DNA of 64,000 nt from Fragum whitleyi (GCA_948146395.1 OX411558.1:36344850-36408849); one strand, 5' to 3'. Shown: positions 12,438 to 24,740, counted from the stretch's first letter. Notes: generated from the letters alone by a model not told the origin. Numbers and translations: made by a program.

Positions 12438-12733
12438 CGTTTATTTATCGTCGCTACCGTGATACTTGCCCATATGAGCGACGCCCCCCAAAAGACGGTT
12501 GGTTGTTACGGGGGATAGTGCAAGGATACATGACGAAACTACTGCTGAGATCCGCCATGGTTCTTTAACGTTCTTTAACGTGCTTTACGTAAAGCACCGT
12601 CTCACGGGGCCTTGGTTTAACGTCTTATCTGAAAGACAATAATGTTTTATTAGTGTACCGGGAATCGAACCCACGCAGTCGAACTTCAATGGTTCTGAAG
12701 TCCGGTGCTCTACCAACTGAGCTAATCGGGCTG
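12438..12733 (-). mobile_element. tRNA-headed SINE, family 1, copy 1
   Basis: On the minus strand, from 12733: CAGCCCGATTAGCTCAGTTG (A box) and GGGTTCGATTCCCGG (B box), then a body with GACGTTAAACCAAGGCCCCG and CACGTTAAAGAACG. The body matches 33314-33596 throughout. The body (GAGACGTTAAACC...GTTAAAGAACC) recalls the conserved core of bivalve SINE superfamilies; that naming is from memory and unchecked. Confidence 0.8.
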
Positions 12734-13184
12734 GTTGTGTGAAGATTCTGTTTCCTAAAGACGTTTTTTATGCGCGATGATATAGACGAACGGGCAGTCA
12801 ACATGTCTGGTAGTTAAAGAATAAAGGCGAAAAGCGTCACGTGCGCATAATCGCATTTTGACACCCAGTAATTAGTGTCAACAAGTTTAGATAATCTTCT
12901 TTTCAGAAAAAAATATGATAAAATGTTTATGTTTACTTAAACATTTTTCAGCAATACTAATTAAATAATTCAATCTGATAACGAATTACAAATAAGTCAA
13001 TAGATCATTTGAATTTTGAAGGTAGTGCAGATATTTCATGCATTAAATTTTTGAAAGTCTGAGATTAATATATCTGCTGACCACTCATAATGTTTGCGAG
13101 AGAGAAATGGTATCTAAGTACTAGCGCGATTATGATGGAAGTTTATCCGGGTTCTTACGCCTCTAGCTTTTTCGAAAAGTCCTC

Positions 13185-13372
13185 TTTTTTTCTTTAATGC
13201 AACCAGTGTAAAGCACGGACACACGCGAAGCTACCTCTGGGTTTCATACCAGTTCACTTCCAGGCGGGCGAGGATATAAGGTATCCTTGAAAAATCATGC
13301 CGCGTTCGGGTTTCGAACAACTGAGCTTAGGAATGGTAGTTTTTACCACTAGACCACCGCGTCGCCGAGCCC
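13185..13372 (-). mobile_element. tRNA-headed SINE, family 3
   Basis: Minus strand from 13372: GGGCTCGGCGACGCGGTGGT, CTAGTGGTAAAAAC and a degraded B box GTTCGAAACCC. The head differs from the other SINE heads here. No clear target duplication. Confidence 0.55.
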
Positions 13373-13795
13373 ATGTTTTGAAAGCGTACTTGGTCAAGAC
13401 CTATAAATATTAACGAAGGCGTTAATCCATAAAAAGAACGGATTACTATAATCCCGGTATAATACCTACTAAATATGACTTGCAATATGATAGGTCTTTA
13501 TTCTGATGATTAACGAAAATCGGTGTTTCCTCTTTTCAAATCGAGGTCGACCGTTCGAACCATACCTGGTAGCCGATAACAGACAAAAGATGCGAGAGAC
13601 CCAGTTGCTGTTCATAAGTCGATAGGTCAACGCAAGAATATCATAAGTGTCCATACTATTTATATCCGGACACTTATTACAATCTTGTGTTGCACCCTCG
13701 ATATACAGAAAAGATTCAAACAGCATTGAAATATATACTTTGTGAAATACGTGCATTTTGAACCACAATATTTGCTTAAAGGTGAACATTTCAAA

Positions 13796-14062
13796 TATGT
13801 GACACGTCACGCGAACAGGGACCATCTAGGTAGTGCGTAAAATGTCTACCCTAGTCAGACTGCGCGGACTGCGCAGACTGACTTGACTCGAAACTTTTCG
13901 CTTTGTACTTATTTTCTGAATTTAGAATGACCAATCTACCTCCCAATGAAAGAATTTTCGAAATGCGACCTCTGGTTGACCTATGCTGGACACAATTTCT
14001 TTTTCAAATATTCATTTTACAGATTTCCGAGTTGGTCCCTTTTTGCGTGACGGATCACATAT
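13796..14062. mobile_element. Family B MITE, full copy
   Basis: ATATGTGACACGTCACGCG at the left, mirrored by TGCGTGACGGATCACATAT at the right; 267 bp. An internal GC-rich hairpin (AGTCAGACTGCGCGGACTGC) lies near the left end. Confidence 0.8.
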
Positions 14063-14743
14063 GATAACTTACAAAACGCTCTTCAATAAGCAGTTTTTTC
14101 CTTGTACATGTAAGATCGCTTCTTTTGGTGAATGCAGGTTACAATTATAAGAGCCAATTTTTGCAGAAATCTGATGTAAAAGTTGTTATCTTTTATTTTA
14201 AAAAAAGAGAGAAAAAAAAGAAAGAAAATGAAAAAGGAACGCTGAATAGATTTAAATGCATGAATAAACACTCGATTGAATAGACCAGAAAGTCCTTTGA
14301 ATGCAAAACCGATTTCTCACATGCACAATATCTACATCTTAAGTTTAGACAGAGCGTATTTGATAATAAAAATCCGCTTTTTTCATGACCTAGAAAAACA
14401 AAAGCATGTGGGAATGTGCCCATTGACAAGACATGAAGAAAAAAGTCGCAATGAAGGTGTCATTTATTGCGTTGTGTAGACTTCTGTGTCTAATGATATT
14501 ATATAATCTTGTAAGAAAGGGCCAAAGATTCCAGAAGAATTAAATGTTAATGACATTGATTCCAATTTTTTTTGTCAGCGATGGAAAGATTTGGTTCGCA
14601 TTACTTCAACATTTTTATGATACGAAGCTAACACAACCATGAGCTAAAAAAACTCATAAAACTTGGTCAAGTTTCTGATTTTAAACGCTTGAGACACTTG
14701 ATTGAGACTTTAAGAAAATAGCCGGAATTGGGAATGTACGTTA

Positions 14744-15002
14744 GTTTATACTAATTTAGTTCGATTGCGACGAAAGCTTAAGCTTATAGAATCGCTCTCG
14801 AACACTCAATCCTGATGTTTTCACGTCTCCGAGAGAGAGGCAGTGGTTTTAAACCCACTGCTACCCATTTTAACAGCTGGGTGAACTAGGGCTGGCTATA
14901 AAGTGTTTTGCCCATAAACACCCTGTCGACAGTGGGGCTCGAACCACGGACCTCCAGGTCACGGGTCGAGAGCATTTACCACTAGGCCACCGAGGCAGTC
15001 TC
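14744..15002 (-). mobile_element. tRNA-headed SINE, family 2, with perfect 12-bp target duplication
   Basis: GAATGTACGTTA flanks both ends (14732-14743 and 15003-15014). Minus strand: head GCCTCGGTGGCCTAGTGGTA, B box GTTCGAGCCCC, then GGCAAAACACTTTATAGCC and GTTCACCCAGCTGTTAAAA. Ends ATTTAGTATAAAC-like. 259 bp; the second copy is at 38157-38406. Confidence 0.92.
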
Positions 15003-15442
15003 GAATGTACGTTATCTTCTAAAAGGGGATCGTGTTTGACCCATAATATAGAATTTTGACTCTCAAAATTTCATATTGACCCTCCTGCAACATGAACCAT
15101 TGAATTTTAATTGACTTAATCTACGTAACATAGAATATGACATAAACCAATGGTTTTCTCAAACCAATGGTTTTCTCCATACGACTAAAATGGATCTATA
15201 TGCCTAACTTTTTTGTCTAAGTTGTCCCGTTTACTAGTGTATGAAATAACTCTTGTAACTATAATAGACACCTTTTTGACACCCTAAAAACTAGTTTTTG
15301 CCTCAAAATTTTATGGTCAATGGGCCAAATTACTCTTGAGTTTGAAAAGCTTGCACAAACTCTGACAACTTAGGTATCAACTGAAATTCACCAAATAAAC
15401 GCAGCTTTTCCATCACTCAGCTTTAGGCCTCAGGATATAATA

Positions 15443-15877
15443 CAGTTAACAACATCGTGAAACAGACAAGATGGATGATTTTAGAATATTTACTAATGAA
15501 ATTGAATGAGTGTGTGAAGCGAGATTTGAGTGAACTTAATGGGAGGTAATCCTATATCGCAAATTTTGTTCAGGATGAACAAAATTAGCGATATTGATTT
15601 CATCCCTTTAATAAAAAATGCTTACAAGTTCTATAGATAGTCTCCCATTTCTTCAAGACCCTATAAGACGCTACAAATTGAAATATGTCAGTGAAATCGC
15701 GATTTTTCTCTAACAAAATTTATTTTGAATTTACTTTGTTGATTCTATATTTTTAAATGGGTTTGAGCGTTTTTGAATGGTTTGGTGAGTGTTTGGAGTG
15801 AATGCATGGAGCGCTGAGTGAATGATTAAGAATGGTTTTGATTGAGATGAATGTCAATTTCACGATGTAACCAACTG
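15443..15877. mobile_element. Family A MITE, copy 8
   Basis: CAGTTAACAACATCGTGAAA after TA to AACTG before TA; 435 bp with an intact central palindrome (15553-15590). A good reference copy of the family. Confidence 0.85.
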
Positions 15878-16527
15878 TACTTAGCAACGTTCGTTAGAAG
15901 ATGTCCGGAACATCAGACGGTTAAGCCAAATTTGTTTGTACATGTTATTATCTATGTCCCTTATTTGTTTGCAAATGTTATTATGTATTCGCGATATGAC
16001 GCAATACACATTATTGTAATCTCTGTTTGAGAGGGGCATAATATATTTGTCGCATAAGCTAATGGCCAGAAGATAGGGTCCCGGATTTTACACCCTACGA
16101 TCCCCTAGACCAACATCATAAACAAGAGTTAAAATTTCCGTATCGTGCCTTTTGCTTGTTTTTTGCTTGACACGTTAAAGAACTTATCCGATCTATTCGC
16201 AGAAGAGGTAAGAAATGGTATCTGCTTCTTCAATGCCATCATATTAAGTTCACTTAAACAAAGGCTAGAGCGTTATTTGTAACGTAATTGTTTGGGTAAT
16301 GAATTAAAAAAGTGCAATTTAAAGTACAACACTCTTGTTCATGTTAGAAATAGAATCCTCTTTTCGATTTTATTTGAGACAAGCTGTGCTAAGCCTCGTC
16401 TTCAATAAAGCTAGCGAACGCTCTTGTAATAACGTTTCTAGTCTAGGCGAGTTTCAGATCAGATTTCTTGAAGAAAATCTAATCAATTTTCCTGTATTTC
16501 TTATGAAAAGCATATCCCGATATTTAA

Positions 16528-16683
16528 GGTAGTGGAACCTTTATAGTTTCGCAGCATATCTGAAGCCATGAGCTTTAAAAGTGTTAACCGAGATTTCCAA
16601 CTGATTTCATTTGGAAACCTCGGTAAACGTTGTTCAGGATCAGGTGTTCTAAAGTGTAGCGGAACTACTACTAGTTCACTGCC
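16528..16683. mobile_element. Family G piggyBac-like MITE, copy 1
   Basis: TTAA at 16524-16527 and 16684-16687 flank inverted ends GGTAGTGGAACC and AGTTCACTGCC; 156 bp. The interior mirrors CCGAGATTTCCAA with TTGGAAACCTCGG. A TTAA target is the piggyBac signature. Confidence 0.75.
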
Positions 16684-16969
16684 TTAAATGCAAAAAGTAC
16701 ATTCTCCCTCTTGACACATGGCGGAAAAAGTCCAAAATCTCAATATTATTCAACAATATACTTCATTATCTGAAGATATCTTGTATTGCATAAGACGTGA
16801 TAGGATAACGTAAACAATGATTTGAACCCAATTAGCCAACTTTTATACAAGTTATACGTCTTTGTCAGACAGACACGCTCGCAGACAATACAAGTGCTAA
16901 AAGATCAGGAAATTGAAGAATATTTCTTATAATCAAAATAAAAATAAAATAAAATATTGTTACAACCTT

Positions 16970-17160
16970 TATGGTCCCTTTCGAAGAAGCGGGGGAATAT
17001 TGCTTTGCACTTGTAAGTCCGTCTGTCGACATTTTTTTTCCTGACCAGAATCATGACACTTCGCAGGTAGATAGATCTCATTGAAGTAGAGTGCAGTGCA
17101 CAAGAACCTTAACTCTGCTCATCATTTTTTTTGAGTTATTGCCCTTTGCTGAAATTGATC
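16970..17160. repeat. Dispersed repeat fragment (TTGCTTTGCACTTGTAAG type)
   Basis: TTCGAAGAAGCGGGGGAATA, TTGCTTTGCACTTG, TAGATAGATCTCATTGA, GTGCAGTGCACAA, GCCCTTTGCTGA: the same blocks in the same order as 6956-7200. No ends recognised. Confidence 0.6.
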
Positions 17161-17288
17161 AAAATGGTTTAGGTGATATGTTCAAGTAATTTGCATAAAA
17201 GTTTTCTTTTATTTCAACTCTGCTGATTTATGATACGCTAAAACTTTCCTACTGTAAAGACCGCCTTTCAATACCATGGGAATTCTAC

Positions 17289-17732
17289 ATTCGGAACACC
17301 ACTCGGCCAATCTCACGATCAACCTCGGATGTACATAGACGGACTATCTTTAAAAATTCCGGGAAAACCTTCGAAAAACTCGGTGACGTCACTTTAAATG
17401 GCGTTAGCCCTCGAAACTGTGAGTGAAAACATTCGACATCGCCAACGCTACTCGATTAAGTCTCTGACGTGAAACCATCGTATCCTACTATAAAAATCTT
17501 TAGATTCTTAAATAACGGCTTAAAAATCTTAATTTTTGAGAATGATTCGTCATTCTCAAAAATAAAGATTTTTCAGCCGTTATTTACTGTAAAAGATATA
17601 AATCTACAGTGCTAGTTTTTCTTACACTGTTTCCGCTTAAAAAAAATGCACGATTTTTTTACATACCCATCCGCCTTACATACATCCGAAGTCTGTTGCA
17701 GTTTACGGAAATAGCCCAGTGGTGTTCCGAAT
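17289..17732. mobile_element. Mutator-like MITE with 11-bp target duplication
   Basis: Inverted ends ATTCGGAACACCACTCGGCC and mirrored AGTGGTGTTCCGAAT are flanked by direct GGGAATTCTAC at 17278-17288 and 17734-17744. 444 bp, no coding frame. A ~35-bp-arm hairpin (17510-17585) lies in the middle. A 9-11 bp duplication fits Mutator-like elements. Confidence 0.8.
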
Positions 17733-18033
17733 GGGGAATTCTACTTAAATGCGGAACAAATGCTCAATAATCATGAAAAACATTCTTTTTTTTTTATTTT
17801 GATGTATTCTATAATTCGACTCATGATAAAATTTTGTGCAAGATTTAAACGCATTATTACATGTGTCATTTGAAAGGAATTGGTTCACGTACTTTTAAAA
17901 GCATTCTTGTTTCGCAATTTCTTCAAAAGTGCAAGACAGGTGTATATTCGACAAGTACAGAAATCGGAGTTCAAAACGTGTCGCTTTAACTCTTTTCTAT
18001 ACAATCTGCAGTTTTCAGGGCCCTTACAATATT

Positions 18034-18445
18034 AATGTTTATAATATGACCTACTTCGCCGGAGTGAAATAACCTCGTTGAATATTTTTGATATTACATG
18101 GGTGTTATTACACTAGTGGAATAAGTATGCAAATGAGCTAAGAACGAAGAACAACGTTATATTTTTGTTAGGAAAATGACGTCATAATGGATCTGCTGAC
18201 GTCATTTTGCAAACGGCGTTATGTGTTTCGCGGAATAACATGATTCGATAAATATCGTAATTTTCTCGTTTTATCGACAAAGTTCCGGTCATATCATAAA
18301 TAGAATATTAAATTTGTGCTCATCAAATACCGAATTAATTAAACTCGTCATCTATAAACAGATAAAAACTCGGCAAAGCCTCGTTTTATCAGTTTATAGA
18401 TGACTCGTTTAATAAGTTCGGTATTCCATGACCACTTATTAAATA
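18034..18445. repeat. Family H repeat, copy 1
   Basis: Begins TGTTTATAATATGACCTAC and shares its full course with 61221-61635. Contains a ~100-bp imperfect palindrome (18330-18428: ACTCGTCATCTATAAACAGA mirrored by GTTTATAGATGACTCG). No coding capacity. Confidence 0.7.
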
Positions 18446-18504
18446 TACTATTAAATTTATTTTGTTCCTTAAAATCACCTTAACATTTTTTAGTGATACA
18501 TATA

Positions 18505-18946
18505 CAGTTAAGCACATCGTTAAATTGATCAGATGAATGATTTTGGAATGCATTTAAAATGAAATTGAATGTGTGTGTGGAAAGAGTTGTAAGTGAAATT
18601 CTATAGAAGGCAATCGAATTTCGCTAATTTTGTTCAGGTTGAACAAAATTAGCGATATTTATTACCCCCCCCCCCCTTTATTAGAATATTCGTAATTTTC
18701 TATTTGTGCGTCTTCGTGGACCAATCAGACACTCTATAATCCACATCAGCTAAAAAAATCGTAGAATTATTTGATAGATTTAATTAAATGTTGATCCTCT
18801 TGAACGATTTCGAATTGTTTTCTCATGATTTCGGGGCATATTTGGTCGATTTGAGTGAGTGTTAGGAATGAATTATTTAAGCGCGGAGTGAGCGATTAAG
18901 AATGGTTTTGATAGGAATGCGTGTCAATTTTAAGATGTTTTAACCG
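18505..18946. mobile_element. Family A MITE, copy 9
   Basis: CAGTTAAGCACATCGTTAAA after TA to TTTTAACCG before TA; 442 bp. A C-run (18665-18674) interrupts the right half of the central palindrome. Confidence 0.75.
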
Positions 18947-20224
18947 TAAAAAGAACATCAAGTACAAAAAGATTAATGTCGTTCGATACAACAAGGGTTA
19001 AACGGCACTCATGTATAAAGTTTCGTCTCAATGATACTTCTGCTATCTTCAAAAGTGACATTATCAAATGCTTGAAGATTGAGGAATTATTATCAAATCA
19101 TCGTAGATAAAGCAAATCTTCGGGGAGTGGAGACAGATATATTTTGGAAAAACAAAAACTTAGACTTGATCCTCTTGTAGTACAAATACCTAGATTAGAA
19201 CCCTGTCACTCTGCCCCCACCCTTTCTTTCTTCTTCTTTTTTCTTAATCGTAGACTGGTCCAAATGAAAAAGAGGTTACAGACGACAAACGAAAAGGGCG
19301 TATTATTTGAAATGAAACCACCATAGATATTTATGGAAGAATCTACTTTAGTAACAGGAGAAATTACATACTCCTTTTCCACAATCAATATTTTCCTTAT
19401 GTATATTTTCGCGGGTTGTACATGGAACGGCTACTGAGTTGTTAGGGCGTTTTCGATAACTCGTGTATTTTATTAAAGACATTCTTCAAAAAATCAGTTG
19501 TTTTTAAGATTAAGTGATTAGCCTTAGAGGCTACCTAATATTTAGATCTATAGAAATTGAACGTTTTTAAACACCTGCGTTCAGGGTACAAAAACATTTG
19601 TGAACGTTAAACGCTTTTTAAATAGAGTTAGCTCTTAAAAAATGAAAAAAAAAAATATAAAGGAATAATTTCTAATTCTATAAGCCTGATTAAAGAGTTT
19701 CTGAAATAGAGCAAGTCTACCATATTATATAGTTGTGGTTCAATTTGGTTATGTATCTTGTTTACTTTAACTACTAAGATCTCGGCCCAAATTCCAAGCT
19801 ATCCCTGAGACTGAGAGCACATAGCTCCTTTTTTTCGCTGCCTTTCCTAACTGAAACAGAAGCTAGAATTAAGACGTTCACTTGAACCTTGGACATAAGA
19901 CTAAGATTACAAAAACAGGAGCTGGAATTGGGATTTGGAACGATATGTCCTACCGAAAAAAATAAGGTATTATCTATTACATTGGCGCTTAGGTCACTTC
20001 TAAGCTAAAACCTCTTTAACAAAGTCCGAAATCGTAAGTCAATGGTCAGAAGGACCCGTGACGATAATGGAACAGGAGGGGGGAGGAGATAATGTTAAAA
20101 TGATACGTAACATAATCCGCTAATCGCAGATAAGCTAATGCCCCTCTTAAAGATAGGGACAACCTTGACATTCGAGTTTGTCCACTGAGAAGAAAACAAT
20201 GCACGGTCAATTTATACAGATTTT
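18947..20224. other. No recognisable feature
   Basis: AT-rich intergenic sequence. I see no coding frame above about 60 codons and no repeat family. Confidence 0.5.
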
Positions 20225-20472
20225 ATGTTCAGGACGCAAAAACGTTTGAGAAATTATACCCTGCTCTGCCCAAAAGAACACGTACAAAGCCTGATATAAT
20301 TTGTTTTTAAAACGTTGGCGAATATTTCGATTATAAAATTAGCCCTACGTTCAGGAATAAACATGGGTGCAAATTGTTTGCAAAGTATGCCTCGCTTTGC
20401 ACGCAAGTGCATGTGCAAAGCGGGGTAGAATTTGAAAACCCGTTTGCACCGTTTTGTCATCCTGAACGCAGG
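20225..20472. repeat. Family D palindromic element, long copy
   Basis: Opens GTTCAGGACGCAAAAACG and closes CGTTTTGTCATCCTGAACGC. Its right half carries the GTGCAAAGCGGGGTAGAATT block. It is about twice as long as the 113-bp copy at 34783, so a second partial copy or insertion is likely inside. Confidence 0.65.
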
Positions 20473-20949
20473 AAAGGACAGGTTGCAACCTCAATAGGGG
20501 TTCGATGCAAATAAATATAAACGACAAATCAAAGGATTGTCGAAAGAAATAGAGGAAGATCCGAATGTGACTGGTCTAATGTAAACGTGATGGACTTCCG
20601 TTTCGTAGGTTTGTGGTTCGAATACTGAATTCGAAACATTTTTTCAGGATCACTTACTGACTCCCGCCAATTTAGATTGCATAGCTTCCCGTGTGTCAGT
20701 GCTTACCGAGATCGAACACTCTAATTGGAAATACAATTATTCGTTCGTTCTTTCGTTCGTTCGCTCCTTCTACCCTTTCTCATAAGTCTTTTTAACCAAC
20801 TCTATGAATAGTTATTTCTTTTTCCCCAGTGGGTAGGAGAAAAGACTTGAAATCAAGATCGATGTTATTCAAAATTGATTTAACCTAAACCATATTTGTC
20901 ACAATATGGGTAGTCAAGAATGCGTCGTTTAGTACGACCATAGGCTTAA

Positions 20950-21591
20950 GGTGGCAATGGACAGCGGCCTCCCGACTCTATAAACCGGAAGTGGGTTTTC
21001 GTTTATTTCACGGCTCTTTTTGCGCGTTGTTTAAAAATACCGGTTTTCGTAAGATTCTACTTATGGAAATAACGTAGAATAATGATAGTAAAACTTCATA
21101 ATTAAGCTTCTTTTCAACATTTGATATTAATTGAATGACTGGATTATTAAATTTAACAATAAAAATGCGTTAAAACCGTCATTCGATTAGGGGGAGCACT
21201 GAAAAATAACGAAAAACTTTCTTATCTGCTAGTAAAATTACAAAAATTAGTGCATTTTTAACTTTGGAAAGCAAATTGTGCAAATGCAATTGATCAAAGA
21301 GAAGTTATCTTGTCAATAGCCATTGTGTACATGTATAAGGTCTTTCAAAATGTATTTGTTTTATAGCTATAACTTAGTAAAGGATTTATACTAGACCTAA
21401 AATAAATATAACCGTTCTACTGAAAAATGGCCTATACCACTCAAGGGCAGATAACTCTAGCATGAAAACGAGCGTGGAAAGGTACCATCAAATTTTGATA
21501 TAATGACTACACAATGTTAATCTACAACATATGTGACCAAGAAAAAAATTCATTGGACGGAAAAAAATGACGCCGTGTGTCCATTGCTACC
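20950..21591. mobile_element. Large TTAA-flanked piggyBac-like MITE
   Basis: TTAA at 20946-20949 and 21592-21595; inverted ends GGTGGCAATGGACAGCGGC and CGTGTGTCCATTGCTACC; 642 bp with no credible frame. Starts GGTRG like family G but the longer ends differ. Confidence 0.75.
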
Positions 21592-21947
21592 TTAAATCTA
21601 ATCCAAAGTTATATATATATAAATATGGATGAATCATTTATTTGATATGCATAGATCCTTTTGGGGTGGTTTATTGAGAGATTCTCATTTTTTTCCTGCC
21701 AGAACTGTCATTGAAACTGGCTAAAAGAGAGAAAAATCTCATAGCAAAATGTAATTTAGTGAAGGATTTGGTCAAAATTTCACTAACATTCTTAATTTCT
21801 TATTAGATTTGGCTAAATGTGATAAATTTGCACATGATATTCTGAACCTGAATTATCCCTGGATATGATTTTTTTCACAATCAAGAACACCAATTAATCG
21901 TAATGCATGCTAGATTCGTGAACAGGCAAAACATAATAAGAATCTGA

Positions 21948-22074
21948 CCTGCGTTAAGGATGCAAAAGCCCTCAAAACGCTTGGAACTGGTACCCCGCTT
22001 TGCTCGTAGTACACGTGCAAAGCGGGATACCATTTCTCAAACGTTTCGCGGACGTGTTCATCTTGAGCGCTGGC
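21948..22074. repeat. Family D palindromic element
   Basis: CCTGCGTTAAGGATGCAAAA at the left, TCATCTTGAGCGCTGG at the right, and TACCCCGCTTTGCTCG / ACGTGCAAAGCGGGATACC mirrored at the centre. Confidence 0.7.
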
Positions 22075-22871
22075 CTGGATTCTTTTGTAAACGAAATATG
22101 AGCTTGTGCATGACATTTCAAACAATTTCAAAAGTGTGCATAGCAAAGATTCTGGCCTGCCTGGGCATCTGCACAGTCTGACCAAAGTCTTCACTAAGCA
22201 CTTTGAAGAAAGAGTTCTCAAAGTATCTTACAAAGACAGTCAGATAACCTTCTAATAACACTATTTGGCTGTCGAGGCTGCACCTCGCGCACACGTCAAA
22301 TTGTTGGAAATGTCACACATGGCTCATATAGATTCATTATCAGGAGTTTTCGACTATATAGGCTTTGTGACTTCATTGCAACATCTTTTCAATACTGTAA
22401 CATTTTGTCTTTCCGTCAGAAGTAACTTGTGTATTGCATTCTACCAATCACAACGCTCATCTTAATGGAGAAAAATGAAAATTAAATTGAATGTATCTAA
22501 GAATTGAATTTGTAAATTTACATTCAACAGTAGCTGTCGGATATCAAGGGTGTTATTTATTTTCGACGGGAACATTATTATCAATCGGTATATTCGAAGT
22601 GACGGCACCCTCTGTGAAAATTAGGAGAGATTAGTCCAGTAATTTGAGGCACTCTAGGTGCATATCCTCTAAAGATAGGGAACCTGACACCTCGCATCCT
22701 CGCTATTTTGTATCAGGAAAATTTCGCGTGGGCTATTTTCCGCGCCTTTTGGGCCGTGAAAAAAACCGTTGATATTTTAGCGAAAGAATATCAGCGATAT
22801 CCTTAATTTCGTCCGTTCAGCCATCCGCGAAAATTAGCGAAAACAAAATTATCACCAATTAAAATTTTACT
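22075..22871. other. No gene; small hairpin-like fragment near 22150-22200
   Basis: CTGCCTGGGCATCTGCACAG resembles the degenerate hairpin at 47581-47625. Nothing else recognised. Confidence 0.4.
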
Positions 22872-22929
22872 TATCTCTCTCTCTCTCTCTCTCTCCCTCT
22901 CTCCCTCTCTCTTTCTCTTTCTTTCTCTC

Positions 22930-22974
<45 letters not shown>

Positions 22975-22989
22975 CTCCCTCTCTCTCTT

Positions 22990-23034
<45 letters not shown>

Positions 23035-23050
23035 CTCCCTCTCTCTCCCT
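22872..23050. repeat. (CT)n microsatellite, about 180 bp
   Basis: Polypyrimidine tract of CT units with scattered CTTT and CCCT variants. The minus-strand 'RERERE' frames over it are artefacts. Confidence 0.97.
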
Positions 23051-23379
23051 GACTTTGAATTTATCAAAAATATACATGTATCAATATATTTACAGGAAGC
23101 AATATAGAGCTAAATGTTTATGTCAATCTTTGGCATGTTCAAACGCGGTTATTTCACCGAGCTTGAGATTTCAGCTTTTTCCCCGGAAAATATTTAGTTG
23201 TTTAGCGTGTCAAAACAGTTTTGTTAGAAATGTTTTCTTTATGCTATGTCTGTTGATACAGGAGTTAATCTGACATGTTTGAATAAGACAGCTTCGCGGT
23301 CTAGAGCTACTCATGCACACTGCGATACATCTGTTCAGAAATACCCTTTTCTGCGAGAGCAGGAATTAAAAAAAGACGC

Positions 23380-23512
23380 ATGTCTGTCCTACGTTTAAAA
23401 TGACAATGTCCACAATACGTTTGGCAAATTGTATCCCGCTTTGCACGTGCAATGCGGGAATGAATTTGCCAAACATTTTGCGAACGTTTTCTTCTTGTCC
23501 ATTGAGAGACTG
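23380..23512. repeat. Family D palindromic element, diverged
   Basis: TTGGCAAATTGTATCCCGCT, TTGCACGTGCAATGCGGGAA and TTTGCCAAACATTTTGCG form the mirrored core; the outer CCTGCGTTCAGG ends are eroded. Confidence 0.6.
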
Positions 23513-23569
23513 GTCCTGTGTTTTGGATGACAAATAATTCGCTATCGTTTCAAATGGATTTGCATGAAA

Positions 23570-23830
23570 ATAAATGAGTGGGAGGAGCGACTTTGGAACG
23601 ACTTTCAAGACAGGTAAACCAAAAACGCTAATTTCGTCCAATTAGCGATAATATTCTACCTCCCTGATATGAAATCTTTGTAATTTTCTATTTTGATGGC
23701 TTCATGAAAAAAATCAGAGGCTTAAACATCAACACCGGCCATTAAAATTTTGCAATAAATTGATTGATCTGATTGAAATGTTGATCATTTTGTAACAGTT
23801 TGTTCAAATCCCCGAACATAGTTGTTATCG
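23570..23830. mobile_element. Family A MITE remnant
   Basis: ACGCTAATTTCGTCCAATTAGCG with CTACCTCCCT matches the central palindrome. TTGAAATGTTGATCATTTTG matches the right half of copies at 18780 and 49440. Both ends are lost. Confidence 0.5.
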
Positions 23831-24624
23831 ATTGCCTCAACTTTGTCAAAACTTTTGTTCGTTCATTCTCAGTTTTATCTACATACCGAGAAAAATAATC
23901 TAGCCCACCTTTGTTGTATGCTTACGTGTTTCGCCACGTTCGTTAAATAGTGTAGACATGTTTCACACATCGTCATACGAAGTGAGAATAACTATTCTGT
24001 AACAATCACTCAAATTCTAAAGACTCGCAGGGAGTTTGATTATGACTAAATAAATGTGATAAACTTCATTAGTAATACTAGCAGAAAATGATCAATTCTC
24101 TTTAATTTTGAGGTTTTATTGAAATTCCTTTAATCTTCTTAAAAAAGGCCAGTTCTACGAACACCTGTTGCATTAGATACACAATCAATAACAAAGATAT
24201 TAATAATAACTGGAAAGTACAAAACAAATAGGTTTATAGATAATACGACAGAAGCAAAAACAAAAATAAACAAACAAACACACAAAAACAACAACAACAA
24301 CAAAAAAAACCAACACAAGATGTATGTATAAAACACCAATGTCCCCGCAAATGCCATTATTTTATTGTTATTATGCCTTCAAATAAGTTTGTCAATCTTC
24401 CCCGATGTAAAGCGTGTCCAGAAAGATATCATCCCAAAGGGTTATTTACTCTGGGCTTGGCCCGTTAACAAATTAAGTCGCCATTACTTTCTACCAGCCA
24501 TCCTCTGGATTCCCTGTGGCGGATCGGGTTATTCAAACGAACCCTCTCCCTCTGAGTAGTAGGCCAAACACGAGGTCCCAGGTTTTTGTATGGCGTCAAA
24601 AATGTGGTCCCAAGGCTTTATTAA
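23831..24624. other. No recognisable feature
   Basis: AT-rich, with a CAA/ACAAA-rich patch near 24260-24310. Confidence 0.45.
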
Positions 24625-24740
24625 CGTCGTCGAACGACACTTCGTCGAGAATGCAATTCCGTCGAAATGCCAGATGGTCGAAATTCCTTTTCGTCGAAAA
24701 ATATCTTCGTCTAAAATGTCGCGTCTCCAAATTTCTTACG
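24625..24740. repeat. Degenerate TCGTCGAAA-type short tandem repeat
   Basis: CGTCGTCGAACGAC, TTCGTCGAGAATG, CCGTCGAAATGCC, GGTCGAAATTCC, TTCGTCGAAAAATA and TTCGTCTAAAATG recur about every 15-20 bases. Three overlapping frames stay open but none resembles a known protein. Confidence 0.55.

Noticed and set aside
12660..12733. tRNA gene on the minus strand
   Set aside because: Has A and B boxes but a poor cloverleaf, and continues into a SINE body shared with 33314-33596.
13469..13825. 118-codon minus-strand open frame
   Set aside because: Runs into the end of a family B MITE and has no recognisable homology.
22803..23067. Minus-strand Arg-Glu repeat protein frames
   Set aside because: Direct translation of the CT microsatellite.
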